A stretch of DNA of 15,939 nucleotides, from assembly GCA_023433965.1 (NCBI GenBank), contig JAEYTQ010000712.1, forward strand, positions 1 to 15,939, in the 5' to 3' direction. The translations under genes were made by a program, and so were the position numbers. This document shows, piece by piece, positions 9,402-15,939 of this stretch; position 1 is the stretch's first letter, and each line of letters starts with the position of its first letter. The stretch comes from Pseudomonadota bacterium (GTDB lineage Bacteria; Pseudomonadota; Alphaproteobacteria; Rhizobiales; Xanthobacteraceae). Under the pieces are notes generated by a model. The model was not told where the DNA came from. It worked only from the letters and a program-made list of their open reading frames with translations, and did no database searches.

Positions 9402-11192
9402 TCATTCCTCGCGGTACCAGTCGAACAGATTGTCGGTCTCGTTGGCCCAGCCCGAGATCACCGGGCGCAGAGTGTTGGAGGCCGCTTCGACCTTGAGCCG
9501 GTGCTGCGCCGGAATGAAGACGGTGTCCTGGAACAGCAGGTCGTTGGCCTTGATGTAGAGGGCCGCGCGCTTGACAGGATCCATCTCGCCGTCTGCGGCG
9601 TCGATGGTGGCGTCATACTCCTTGTTGACGTAGCGCGGGAAGTTGGTGCCCTGCCACTTGTTCTCCTTCGTCGCCACGTTGCTCGAGTGATAGCGGCGCA
9701 TGTGCTGGGCCGGATCGGGCTGGCTCATCGGGATCTGGAACATCTCGATGTCGGCATAGAACTTCGCATAGGTATCGGGATTGGCGACGTCCGACGAGAA
9801 GAACACGGAAGCCACGACCGACTTCAGCTCGACGTCGATGCCGGCCTTCTGGCAAGCCTGCTTGACGATCGCCTGCGTCTTCTGGCGCGGGCCGTTGATC
9901 GAGGTCTGGTAGAGCAGCTTGAGCTTCTTGCCGTCCTTCTCGCGGATGCCGTCCGCGCCGGGCTTCCAGCCGGCATCGTCCAGGATCTTCGAAGCCTTCT
10001 CGACGCTGAACTCCCACGAGGTATTCTTGGAGACGAACTTTTCGGGGCCGTTGAGGAAGTTCGCGGTGGTGCGGCCGGCGCGGCCATAGATTGCCTTCTT
10101 GATGGAATCGCGATCGACCAGCAGCGACAGCGCCTTGCGCACGGCGGGATCGGAGAACAGCGGATGCTTGGTCTTCATCGACGAGCGTTCGCCGTCGACC
10201 TCGGTATTGGGATCGGTGAAGTTGAGCGCGATGAACTCGGTGTCCCCACCCACGGCGTAGATGGTCTTGCCCTTGCCGCCCTTCTCCAGGCGCAACAGCA
10301 CGTCGTCCTCGACCTGGATGTTCCACCCGAAATCATACTCGCCGGTCTGGATCACCGCACGCGCGGCCGAGACCGCGTCGCCGCCGCCCTTCATCTCGAG
10401 CGTGTCGAAATAGGGCCGGTTCGGCATGTGATAGTCTTTGTTGATCTCACCCCGAATTAGATCGCCGGGCTTGAACTCGAGGAATTTGTAGGGGCCGGTG
10501 CCGACGGGCGCGAGATTGTTGGGTGCTTCGCGAGACTTGGAGCCCTTGTACTCGGCGAACAGATGCTTGGGCAGAATCTGTCCGGTTGCGCCCACGAAGG
10601 CGTCCGCCCAGAACGGCGTCGGCTTCTTGAAGCTGAGGCGCACCGTCAGGTCGTCCACCTTCTCGACGACGATGTCGCGATACGTCGCCACCGTGATCGC
10701 GGCCGTCGCCGGATCGCGCACGTAGTCCCAGGTGAAGACGACGTCGTCGGCCGAGAACGGCTTGCCGTCGTGCCATTTCACGCCGGGCTTCAACTTCCAG
10801 GTCACCGACTTGCCGTCGGCGGCGAGTAGACCGTTCTGGATCGACGGGATCTCCGCCGCCAGCACCAGCTTCATATTGCCGTCCGGATCCCAGCAGGCGA
10901 GCGGTTCGTAGAACAGACGCGAGCCGTCCTGGTCCTTGGTACCCGTGGCGAAATGCGGGTTGAGCAGGGTCGGGCCCTGCCACCACAACAGTTTCAGCGC
11001 ACCGCCCCCACCACGCTTGGTCGGCTTGTAGGTGGAGGCGCCCTGCGCCATGGCGACGCCGCCGAGCGCGAGGATCTGGTTGGCGAGCGGGGCGGTCAGG
11101 CCAACGGCGGCCACGCGCTGGATGAAGGCGCGGCGATCCATCCGCCCATCCTTCACTTGGCCGATCATCGAACGCAGTTCTTTATCCAGCAT
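9402..11192 (-). CDS. dppA: Periplasmic peptide-binding protein of the ABC importer (SBP family 5), Tat-exported
   Basis: A 596-residue substrate-binding protein (SBP_bac_5 family) that captures the ligand in the periplasm for DppBCDF. Landmarks are LNPHFATG, YEPLACWDPDGN, the LKPGVKWHDGKPFSADDVVFTW block, LPKHLF, GTGPYKF, and VRKALSLLVDRDSI. The N-terminus has a twin-arginine motif (DRRAFIQ, residues 19-25), a hydrophobic stretch and a likely cleavage after A-M-A (residue 49), so export in folded form by the Tat system is inferred. ATG 11192 is chosen because it gives a proper Tat leader and has a G-rich site (GGGGGA) nearby; the frame is open upstream to 11273 but that part is not leader-like. 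The family binds dipeptides, oligopeptides, nickel, heme or opines, so the ligand is open. Confidence 0.92.
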   Translation of the reverse strand: MLDKELRSMIGQVKDGRMDRRAFIQRVAAVGLTAPLANQILALGGVAMAQGASTYKPTKRGGGGALKLLWWQGPTLLNPHFATGTKDQDGSRLFYEPLACWDPDGNMKLVLAAEIPSIQNGLLAADGKSVTWKLKPGVKWHDGKPFSADDVVFTWDYVRDPATAAITVATYRDIVVEKVDDLTVRLSFKKPTPFWADAFVGATGQILPKHLFAEYKGSKSREAPNNLAPVGTGPYKFLEFKPGDLIRGEINKDYHMPNRPYFDTLEMKGGGDAVSAARAVIQTGEYDFGWNIQVEDDVLLRLEKGGKGKTIYAVGGDTEFIALNFTDPNTEVDGERSSMKTKHPLFSDPAVRKALSLLVDRDSIKKAIYGRAGRTTANFLNGPEKFVSKNTSWEFSVEKASKILDDAGWKPGADGIREKDGKKLKLLYQTSINGPRQKTQAIVKQACQKAGIDVELKSVVASVFFSSDVANPDTYAKFYADIEMFQIPMSQPDPAQHMRRYHSSNVATKENKWQGTNFPRYVNKEYDATIDAADGEMDPVKRAALYIKANDLLFQDTVFIPAQHRLKVEAASNTLRPVISGWANETDNLFDWYREE

Positions 11193-11286
11193 GGTGTCCC
11201 CCGTCTGGTTCCCATAGTGATGATGGCGGCCGAAAAGCGCGGCAGCCCATTTGGCTGGCAGTAGATGGCACACCGAATGGGGTGCA

Positions 11287-11318
11287 CGTCAACTGGGACC
11301 GTGTGTATGCAAACGGTC
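11287..11318 (-). promoter_or_regulatory. Candidate dppA promoter element with an adjacent inverted-repeat operator
   Basis: On the minus strand a good -35-like TTGACG lies at 11292-11287, but the -10 region 17 bp on is poor. Just upstream of it is an inverted repeat GACCGT-N10-ACGGTC (11297-11302 and 11313-11318). Its spacer includes TGTATGC, which is reminiscent of GntR-family operators; that link is only a suggestion. It lies about 95-125 bp ahead of the dppA start. Confidence 0.35.
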
Positions 11319-11366
11319 TTCTGACTGCGTGTTGGGCAAAATTGCGCTCCGCAGCCCATCCGTTCG

Positions 11367-11437
11367 GCAATCCAGCAGCAAAACCCGCCGGATTGCGCGC
11401 TGCATTGCGGAAAATTTGTTCGGCAGATCAGACGAAC
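11367..11437. repeat. Two further inverted repeats in the dppA upstream region
   Basis: GCAATCC (11367-11373) and GGATTGC (11390-11396) form a perfect 7-bp inverted repeat with a 16-bp spacer. A 20-bp near-palindrome, GTTCG-N10-CGAAC with a central GATC (11418-11437), is symmetrical at 16 of 20 positions and begins about 19 bp after the amidohydrolase stop. They may be regulator sites for dppA; the second could also be a weak structure at the end of the upstream transcript. Confidence 0.35.
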
Positions 11438-11455
11438 TATCGAGGCAATGAAACT

Positions 11456-12874
11456 CTACGCCACGGACATGTCGAGCGGCGGCGCGACGTGATCCGGCAG
11501 CGGACAGACATAGGGCGTCTTTGCCGTCCGCTTTTGCAGATCGGCCTTGGCAGCCTGGATCAGCTGCGGTTCCGTGAGCGCTTTGATGCCGAGGCCCGCC
11601 ATCGCCTTGGCCGCCTGCACCATGGCCTTGTGCGCGTGCGGGCTCTTGCCCTGCGCCACCACCTGCCAGGTGTGGAAGGGCGTGCCGATTGCAACCGTCG
11701 GCGCATGGACCTGCACGGTCGGAACGACCCAGCTCACGTCGCCGACGTCGGTCGATCCGACCAGCGGATTGCGCTTGGCATCGAGCGGCACCAGAAAGTC
11801 GGCCAGCGGCCGATCAGTCGGCTCCATGCCGATCGCGTAATAGACGGACGCGATGTCCTTGTCGCTCAAGGTCGCCCGGATCTGGCTGGCAAAGCTCTCG
11901 TCCGCGTCGTCGAAATGCGGCGGGCCGAGTTCTTCCATCACCCGATGCAGCGCCTTCTCCAGCGGCGTGTTCGGCAGGATGTTGGAGACAGCGGAGATGA
12001 TCTTCATCTCGACCTTGGTTTCGGTCATCAGGGCGGCGCCCTGCGCGATCTTGGACACGCGTTCGACCAGTTCGTTCATGCCGGGAAGATCGCGGGCGCG
12101 GATCGAATAGCGCACCCGCGCATGGGCTTGGACCACGTTCGGCGCGATCCCGCCGGTATCGAGCAGCGCGTAATGCACGCGCGCGTCGCTCGGCATGTGC
12201 TCGCGCATGTAGTTGACGCCGACATTCATCAATTCCACGGCATCGAGCGCCGAACGGCCGAGATGCGGCGAGGCCGCCGCATGCGAGGTGCGGCCGGTGA
12301 AGATGAAATCCGCGCGGGTGTTGGCGAGCGACGGGGTCACCGCGACTTCCCAGAAACTGTGCGGATGCCAGGTGATGGCGATGTCGGCGTTCTCGAACGC
12401 GCCGGAGCGCACCATGAAGGCCTTGGCCGCACCGCCCTCTTCGGCCGGACAGCCATAGTAGCGCACGCGACCGGGCACCTTGTTCTCGGCAAGCCAGTCC
12501 TTCACCGCAGTGGCAGCGAGCAGGGCGGCAGAACCGAGCAAATTGTGACCGCAGCCATGGCCATGGCCGCCGGCCTCGATCGGACGATGTTCCGCAACGC
12601 CCGCCTCCTGGCTGAGGCCCGGCAGCGCATCATATTCACCCATGAAGGCGATGACCGGGCCGCCCTCGCCCCATTCCCCCATCACGGCCGTCGGGATGCC
12701 CGCGACGTTCTCGGTGATGCGAAAGCCCTGATGGCGCAGCTCGGCCAGATGCTCGGCGGCGGACCGCGCCTCGGTGTAGCAGACCTCAGGCATGCCCCAG
12801 ACCCTGTCACTGAGGTCGATGAAACGCCCTTTGATCGTGTCGACGCCACGCCAGATGTCGCTGCGGTTGTCCAT
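11456..12874 (-). CDS. M20 family amidohydrolase/peptidase, AbgB-like
   Basis: A 472-residue zinc/manganese-type M20 hydrolase resembling AbgB, which splits p-aminobenzoyl-glutamate, and other aminoacylases. The metal-site motif is GHGHGCGHNLLG (C108, H110), followed by the catalytic glutamates in CPAEEGGAAK (E145, E146), H170 in TWHPHSFWE and, near the C-terminus, the histidine of PFHTWQ. The dimerisation lid begins at FTGRTSHAAASPH (193 onward). No signal peptide is present, so it acts in the cytoplasm. ATG 12874 is chosen because family homology starts soon after; the frame is open upstream to 13006. It lies 263 bp upstream of dppA on the same strand, so a plausible job is hydrolysing an N-acylated or amide-linked compound brought in by the ABC importer. 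The substrate is not known. Confidence 0.9.
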   Translation of the reverse strand: MDNRSDIWRGVDTIKGRFIDLSDRVWGMPEVCYTEARSAAEHLAELRHQGFRITENVAGIPTAVMGEWGEGGPVIAFMGEYDALPGLSQEAGVAEHRPIEAGGHGHGCGHNLLGSAALLAATAVKDWLAENKVPGRVRYYGCPAEEGGAAKAFMVRSGAFENADIAITWHPHSFWEVAVTPSLANTRADFIFTGRTSHAAASPHLGRSALDAVELMNVGVNYMREHMPSDARVHYALLDTGGIAPNVVQAHARVRYSIRARDLPGMNELVERVSKIAQGAALMTETKVEMKIISAVSNILPNTPLEKALHRVMEELGPPHFDDADESFASQIRATLSDKDIASVYYAIGMEPTDRPLADFLVPLDAKRNPLVGSTDVGDVSWVVPTVQVHAPTVAIGTPFHTWQVVAQGKSPHAHKAMVQAAKAMAGLGIKALTEPQLIQAAKADLQKRTAKTPYVCPLPDHVAPPLDMSVA

Positions 12875-13090
12875 GCTTCGGTCCGTGGTCCCTTGGTCAA
12901 ACGAAGCGGCAATGGTTAGCAGCTTCGCTGCAGGCCACCTAGCATCCGGCCGGACAGCAGCCATGCGGCCGGTGCCGAATCGTACGACCGCCCGCCTCCT
13001 GTGCACGAGGCGCCTTTCGAAGATTTCACGCGGCGTTCTCCGGAATAGTTGGGAACGAGGCTTTCAAGACGGCCTGCTCCGGCTTAAATT

Positions 13091-13116
13091 ATCCATGCTT
13101 CAATGATCCATGCTTC
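13091..13116. repeat. 11-bp direct repeat between divergent genes
   Basis: ATCCATGCTTC occurs at 13091-13101 and again at 13106-13116, with a 15-bp period. A third, 9-bp copy (CCATGCTTC, 12871-12879) overlaps the start codon of the divergent amidohydrolase. The rest of 12875-13168 holds no gene; TTTCAA (13062-13067) and TAAATT (13085-13090), 17 bp apart, form a weak promoter-like pair for the rightward operon. Confidence 0.4.
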
Positions 13117-13168
13117 GCGCGTCGCTTGGCCAGTACGGCGGAACGATGCTCTCAGCCAGGAGAACTCC

Positions 13169-14140
13169 ATGTCCACCCAGACCGAATGGAGAGTGCCGCC
13201 GGCCAATCAGCCGCGAGCGAGCGACTACGGCTTCAATCTCGACCGCGCGCTCGGCTCCGTCGTCGGACTGCACGCCATCATCCCGCCGGACGCCTTCACG
13301 GCTGAAACGCTGGGCACCGAACGGGCCGGCAACGGCGTCGTGATCGACGACGGACTTGTGCTCACCATCGGGTACCTCATCACAGAGGCAGAGTCGGTCT
13401 GGCTGCACCGCGCTGACGGACGCGTTGTGGAGGGTCATGCGCTCGGCTTCGATTCGGAGACCGGGTTCGGACTGGTGCAGGCGCTTGGCCCGCTCGACGT
13501 CCCGCCGCTGCCGCTCGGCTCGTCGGCAGCGACCCGGATCGGCGACCGCGTCGTGGTCGGCGGCGCCGGCGGGCGCACACGCTCCGTCGCAAGCCAGATC
13601 GTGGCCAAGCAGGAATTCGCCGGCTATTGGGAATATCTGCTGGACGAAGCCATCTTCACCTATCCCGCGCATCCGAACTGGGGCGGGACCGCGCTGCTCA
13701 ACGAGCGCGGTGAGCTGATCGGCATCGGCTCGCTCCAGCTCGACCGCGAACGCGGCGGCAAGGCCGAGCACGTCAATATGATCGTGCCGATCGACCTGTT
13801 GAAGCCGATTCTGGAGGATCTGCGCAAATTCGGCCGCGTCAACAAGCCGGCGCGGCCATGGCTTGGCCTGTACTCGACCGAGATCGACAACCGCGTGGTG
13901 GTGATCGGAATTTCCGCCAACGGCCCGGCCGCCCGTGCCGAGCTCAAGACAGGCGACGTCATTCTCGCCGTCGATGGCGACAAGGTCACGAGCCAGACGG
14001 CGTTCTACAAGAAAATGTGGGCGCTCGGCGCCGCCGGCGTCGACGTACCGCTCACCGTGCACCACGAAGGCGTCACCTTCGACGTCACGGTGACCTCGAC
14101 CGACCGCTTCAAGCTGTTGAAGGCGCCGAAGCTGCACTGA
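13169..14140 (+). CDS. HtrA-like serine protease homologue with PDZ domain, catalytic triad apparently lost
   Basis: A 323-residue protein made of a trypsin-like HtrA/DegP fold (about 25-215) and one PDZ domain (about 230-315; PWLGL, GPAARAELKTGDVILAVDGDKV). Comparing it by eye with the HtrA pattern, the histidine block TNNHVVEGA reads TIGYLITEA (Tyr69 for His), the aspartate block D-x-x-T-D-L-A-L reads DSETGFGL (Gly99 for Asp), and the serine block GNSGGPL reads PNWGGTALL (Trp171 for Ser). All three catalytic residues therefore seem absent, while structural glycines and RGELIGI remain. No signal peptide or membrane segment is seen, unlike secreted HtrA proteins, so a cytoplasmic binding or scaffold role is inferred. 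ATG 13169 is set by AGGAGA at 13158-13163. It is followed 22 bp later by a hydrolase gene, and the two look like one operon. Confidence 0.82.
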   Translation: MSTQTEWRVPPANQPRASDYGFNLDRALGSVVGLHAIIPPDAFTAETLGTERAGNGVVIDDGLVLTIGYLITEAESVWLHRADGRVVEGHALGFDSETGFGLVQALGPLDVPPLPLGSSAATRIGDRVVVGGAGGRTRSVASQIVAKQEFAGYWEYLLDEAIFTYPAHPNWGGTALLNERGELIGIGSLQLDRERGGKAEHVNMIVPIDLLKPILEDLRKFGRVNKPARPWLGLYSTEIDNRVVVIGISANGPAARAELKTGDVILAVDGDKVTSQTAFYKKMWALGAAGVDVPLTVHHEGVTFDVTVTSTDRFKLLKAPKLH

Positions 14141-14162
14141 TCCCAAGCGCAAGGAAGCCGCG

Positions 14163-15233
14163 ATGACCGAGGCCGTGGTGGACGACATCGTGGCCGTGCT
14201 GCCGCCGCTGCTCAATGCGCTCGACGCGCTCGGCTATTTCCAGCGGCATTTGCACCCGCCGGCTTTTGCGTCCGTGATGAATGCAATCGGCTCACCGGAC
14301 GAGGCGCTGCAAGCGGTACGGGCTTCGACCCGTGAATGGCCGGAGCAGTTCGCCGGCTTGCGCGCACGATTGGATCGCGCCTGCGACGAGACACTCGCCG
14401 CCTTCGACGGCATTCGCGACGTCGAGCGCGGCAATGGCGATCTCGTCGCGGTCTTCCGCGCGCTCCGCCACCTGCCGCGCGCACAAGAGGCGCTGTATCC
14501 GCTGGCAGCGCAGCTTCCGCCGGTAAGCAGCTTCTTCCTCAACGCTGCCCATCGCGACGATGCGGATTTATTGTCACGGCTCGAAGCCGGCGCGAGCGAA
14601 CATACCGGCATCTTCCACGATCACAACGAACCCGGTAGCCGCGGCGGCTTCTCGGTCTATGTCCCCGAATATCATGCGCCCGAACGCGCCATGCCACTGG
14701 TGATGGCGCTACATGGCGGCAGCGGCAACGGCCGCGGCTTTCTATGGAGCTGGCTGCGCGATGCCCGCAGCCTCGGTGCGATCCTGGTGGCGCCTACCGC
14801 GACCGGCCCGACCTGGGCACTGATGGGCGATGATAGCGACACGCCCAATCTCATGCGCATCCTGGACACCGTGTGCAGCCGCTGGACCATCGATGCTTCG
14901 CGCATGCTGCTCACCGGCATGAGTGACGGCGGCACCTTCTGTTATGTCAGCGGGCTGGAGAGCGCCTCGCCCTTCACCCATCTGGCGCCGGTGTCGGCGA
15001 CCTTCCATCCGCTCATGGCGGAGATGGCCGACGCGACGCGCCTGCAGGGACTGCCGATCTTCATCACCCACGGCAAGCTAGACTGGATGTTTCCGGTGCA
15101 GACCGCGCGTCAGACGCAGGCGGCGCTCGCCGCCGCGGGCGCTGATGTCACCTATCGCGAGATCGACGACCTCAGCCACACCTATCCGCGCGAGATCAAC
15201 GCGGAGCTGGTGCAATGGCTGAATGCCGAATGA
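14163..15233 (+). CDS. Alpha/beta hydrolase, esterase/phospholipase-like
   Basis: A 356-residue protein. The C-terminal part (about 160-356) is an alpha/beta hydrolase: VMALHGGSGNG holds the oxyanion region (H184), GMSDGG is the nucleophile elbow (Ser254), GKLDWMFPV gives the acid (Asp307) and LSHTYPRE the base (His339), so the triad looks intact. It resembles bacterial carboxylesterases/phospholipases and feruloyl-esterase-like enzymes; the substrate is not determined. The N-terminal 150 residues are largely helical, have no hydrophobic export signal and are not recognised; they may be a partner-binding or regulatory domain. AAGGAAG at 14151-14157 supports ATG 14163. Tight spacing behind the pseudo-protease/PDZ gene suggests the two products work together. 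Confidence 0.85.
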   Translation: MTEAVVDDIVAVLPPLLNALDALGYFQRHLHPPAFASVMNAIGSPDEALQAVRASTREWPEQFAGLRARLDRACDETLAAFDGIRDVERGNGDLVAVFRALRHLPRAQEALYPLAAQLPPVSSFFLNAAHRDDADLLSRLEAGASEHTGIFHDHNEPGSRGGFSVYVPEYHAPERAMPLVMALHGGSGNGRGFLWSWLRDARSLGAILVAPTATGPTWALMGDDSDTPNLMRILDTVCSRWTIDASRMLLTGMSDGGTFCYVSGLESASPFTHLAPVSATFHPLMAEMADATRLQGLPIFITHGKLDWMFPVQTARQTQAALAAAGADVTYREIDDLSHTYPREINAELVQWLNAE

Positions 15234-15265
15234 ACAACCCCTCCTTATCTGCGCCGCACTGCCGG

Positions 15266-15290
15266 GGAACCATCATATCGGGCCGACGTT
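15266..15290 (+). promoter_or_regulatory. EcfG-type general stress promoter for the small membrane protein
   Basis: GGAAC (15266-15270) and CGTT (15287-15290) lie 16 bp apart, a second perfect match to the EcfG consensus in this window. The predicted transcript starts near 15297, with a leader of about 18 bases containing the ribosome site at 15304-15308. Confidence 0.75.
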
Positions 15291-15314
15291 ATCGCCGGTC
15301 ACCGGAGGTTCGCC

Positions 15315-15521
15315 ATGCAGACTTTTTTCGGAATGATCCTGGGCGCGCTGCTGCTTGCGGGCGGGGTCTACGTCTACGATTCCATGCAGACCTCATCAGT
15401 CGCCAATGGCGAGGTCGCGGCCACCCATCGCACCCTCGTGAACTGGGATGTTGCCAAGGCCGATTGGGACGCGCTGCGTGACCGCGCGCACAAGGACTGG
15501 GTCCGGATCTCGTCGAAGTAA
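15315..15521 (+). CDS. Small single-pass membrane or exported protein, unknown function
   Basis: A 68-residue protein. Residues 4-20 (FFGMILGALLLAGGVYV) form one membrane segment or an uncleaved signal anchor, followed by a polar tail with VNWDVAKADWDALRDRAHKDWVRIS, a probable amphipathic helix containing three tryptophans. ATG 15315 has GGAGG at 15304-15308, six bases upstream, so translation is well supported. A perfect EcfG promoter lies just ahead, which argues for a stress-induced envelope protein of the inner membrane with a periplasmic tail. I do not recognise the family. It may be read separately from the hydrolase operon 81 bp upstream and ends before a strong hairpin. Confidence 0.75.
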   Translation: MQTFFGMILGALLLAGGVYVYDSMQTSSVANGEVAATHRTLVNWDVAKADWDALRDRAHKDWVRISSK

Positions 15522-15544
15522 TCTCGTCCGAGCGGACATCAACG

Positions 15545-15579
15545 AGGCGCCGTCGCAGGGTCCGCGGCGGCGCCTTTCC
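15545..15579. terminator. Intrinsic terminator between convergent genes
   Basis: AGGCGCCGTCGC (15545-15556) pairs with GCGGCGGCGCCT (15564-15575) over a 7-base loop, with one G-U pair in a 12-bp stem, and is followed by TTCC on the plus strand. It sits 24 bp after the small-protein stop and 27 bp beyond the stop of the convergent DsbA-like gene, so it may serve both. Confidence 0.6.
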
Positions 15580-15602
15580 GTTGCGCGTCGCGTATCGCCG
15601 GT

Positions 15603-15939
15603 TCAGTTCATCTTGGCCTTGCGGGCGTCGGCGATGACCTGCTCGAACTCGGCCATGCTGAGCACGCCGGGCACGCGATATTTCCCGACAATGAACGACG
15701 GTGTGCCGCGGAAGCCGAAGGCTTCGGCCTGCTCGTTGTTGCGCTTGAGGATGGCATCGATGTCCTTGCCGTGGCCGGTGAGATCGCGCTTCAGCCGGTC
15801 CATGTCGACGCCGGCAGCCGCGAGCAATTCGTTGATGCGCGGCTCGGTCAGGCGCGAGCTGACGGCCATCAAGGCGTCATGGGCCTGATGGTACTTGTTC
15901 TGGAATTTCGCGGCCAACGCGCTCCGCGCCGCGGTGACC
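15603..15939 (-). CDS. DsbA family thioredoxin-fold oxidoreductase (5' partial)
   Basis: The frame is open from the right edge to a TGA at 15603-15605, so this is the C-terminal portion (about 111 residues) of a protein starting outside the window. The helical segment KYHQAHDALMAVSSRLTEPRINELLAAAGVD and the block GFRGTPSFIVGKYRVPGVLS, with the cis-proline (TP) that faces the active site, are characteristic of DsbA/FrnE-type thiol oxidoreductases. The CxxC motif would lie upstream and cannot be checked. Proteins of this type catalyse disulfide formation or isomerisation in the periplasm; a signal peptide would be needed to confirm location. The TTG at 15917 is inside the domain and is not a real start. 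Confidence 0.85.
   Translation of the reverse strand, partial: VTAARSALAAKFQNKYHQAHDALMAVSSRLTEPRINELLAAAGVDMDRLKRDLTGHGKDIDAILKRNNEQAEAFGFRGTPSFIVGKYRVPGVLSMAEFEQVIADARKAKMN

Noticed and set aside
8667..10460. A 597-codon open frame on the plus strand opposite dppB and dppA
   Set aside because: It is fully antisense to clearly coding dppA and dppB, and its translation is low-complexity and rich in Arg, Glu, Asp and His, as expected for the complement of high-GC coding DNA.
11282..12919. A 545-codon open frame on the plus strand opposite the M20 hydrolase
   Set aside because: The minus strand encodes an unmistakable M20 protein with all its metal-site motifs; the antisense product shows no recognisable domain.
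13052..13075. GGAAC at 13052-13056 as a third EcfG promoter for the HtrA-like operon
   Set aside because: No CGTT occurs 16 or 17 bp downstream, so the -10 half is missing; a second GGAAC at 13140 also lacks it.
13100..14215. A 371-codon minus-strand open frame opposite the HtrA-like gene
   Set aside because: The plus-strand frame has a strong ribosome site and a clear protease fold and PDZ domain; the minus-strand product has no family features.

Overview
The window is high-GC DNA with the gene content and promoter style of a Bradyrhizobium- or Rhodopseudomonas-like alphaproteobacterium (Hyphomicrobiales). This placement is inferred from a FixK/FNR-type box, two perfect EcfG (general stress sigma factor) promoter matches, a Tat-exported peptide-binding protein, a dodecin and a peptidylglycine-lyase-like NHL protein. 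No rRNA, tRNA, CRISPR array, insertion sequence or integrase is visible.

Layout. (1) 1-789: the 3' part of an NHL beta-propeller protein resembling the lyase half of peptidylglycine amidating enzyme. (2) 994-1551: an HNH endonuclease-fold protein with a TTG start, preceded by a strong inverted repeat. (3) 1718-3133 (+) and 3187-4020 (-): convergent nhaA sodium/proton antiporter and a two-domain universal stress protein, the latter behind a FixK/FNR-like box. (4) 4205-5086 (-): a DMT/EamA transporter, divergent from dodecin (5236-5457, +), which has a perfect EcfG promoter. (5) 5569-11192 (-): a complete five-gene dipeptide/oligopeptide ABC importer transcribed A-B-C-D-F, with a same-strand M20/AbgB-like amidohydrolase (11456-12874) upstream. 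This suggests import of a peptide-like or N-acyl-amino-acid compound followed by cytoplasmic hydrolysis. (6) 13169-15233 (+): a two-gene operon made of a cytoplasmic HtrA-like protein whose catalytic triad appears entirely replaced, fused to a PDZ domain, and a serine hydrolase of the esterase/phospholipase type. (7) 15315-15521 (+): a 68-residue single-membrane-segment protein behind a second perfect EcfG promoter. A hairpin terminator separates it from the C-terminal part of a convergent DsbA-family thioredoxin-fold protein that runs off the right edge.

Most of the window is ordinary metabolism and transport. The most distinctive items are the pseudo-protease/PDZ plus hydrolase pair, the two EcfG promoters on dodecin and the small membrane protein, and the hypoxia-type box on the universal stress protein. 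Together they make stress response a recurring theme. The cluster of inverted repeats upstream of dppA and the 11-bp direct repeats between the amidohydrolase and the pseudo-protease are candidate regulator sites with no known partner.
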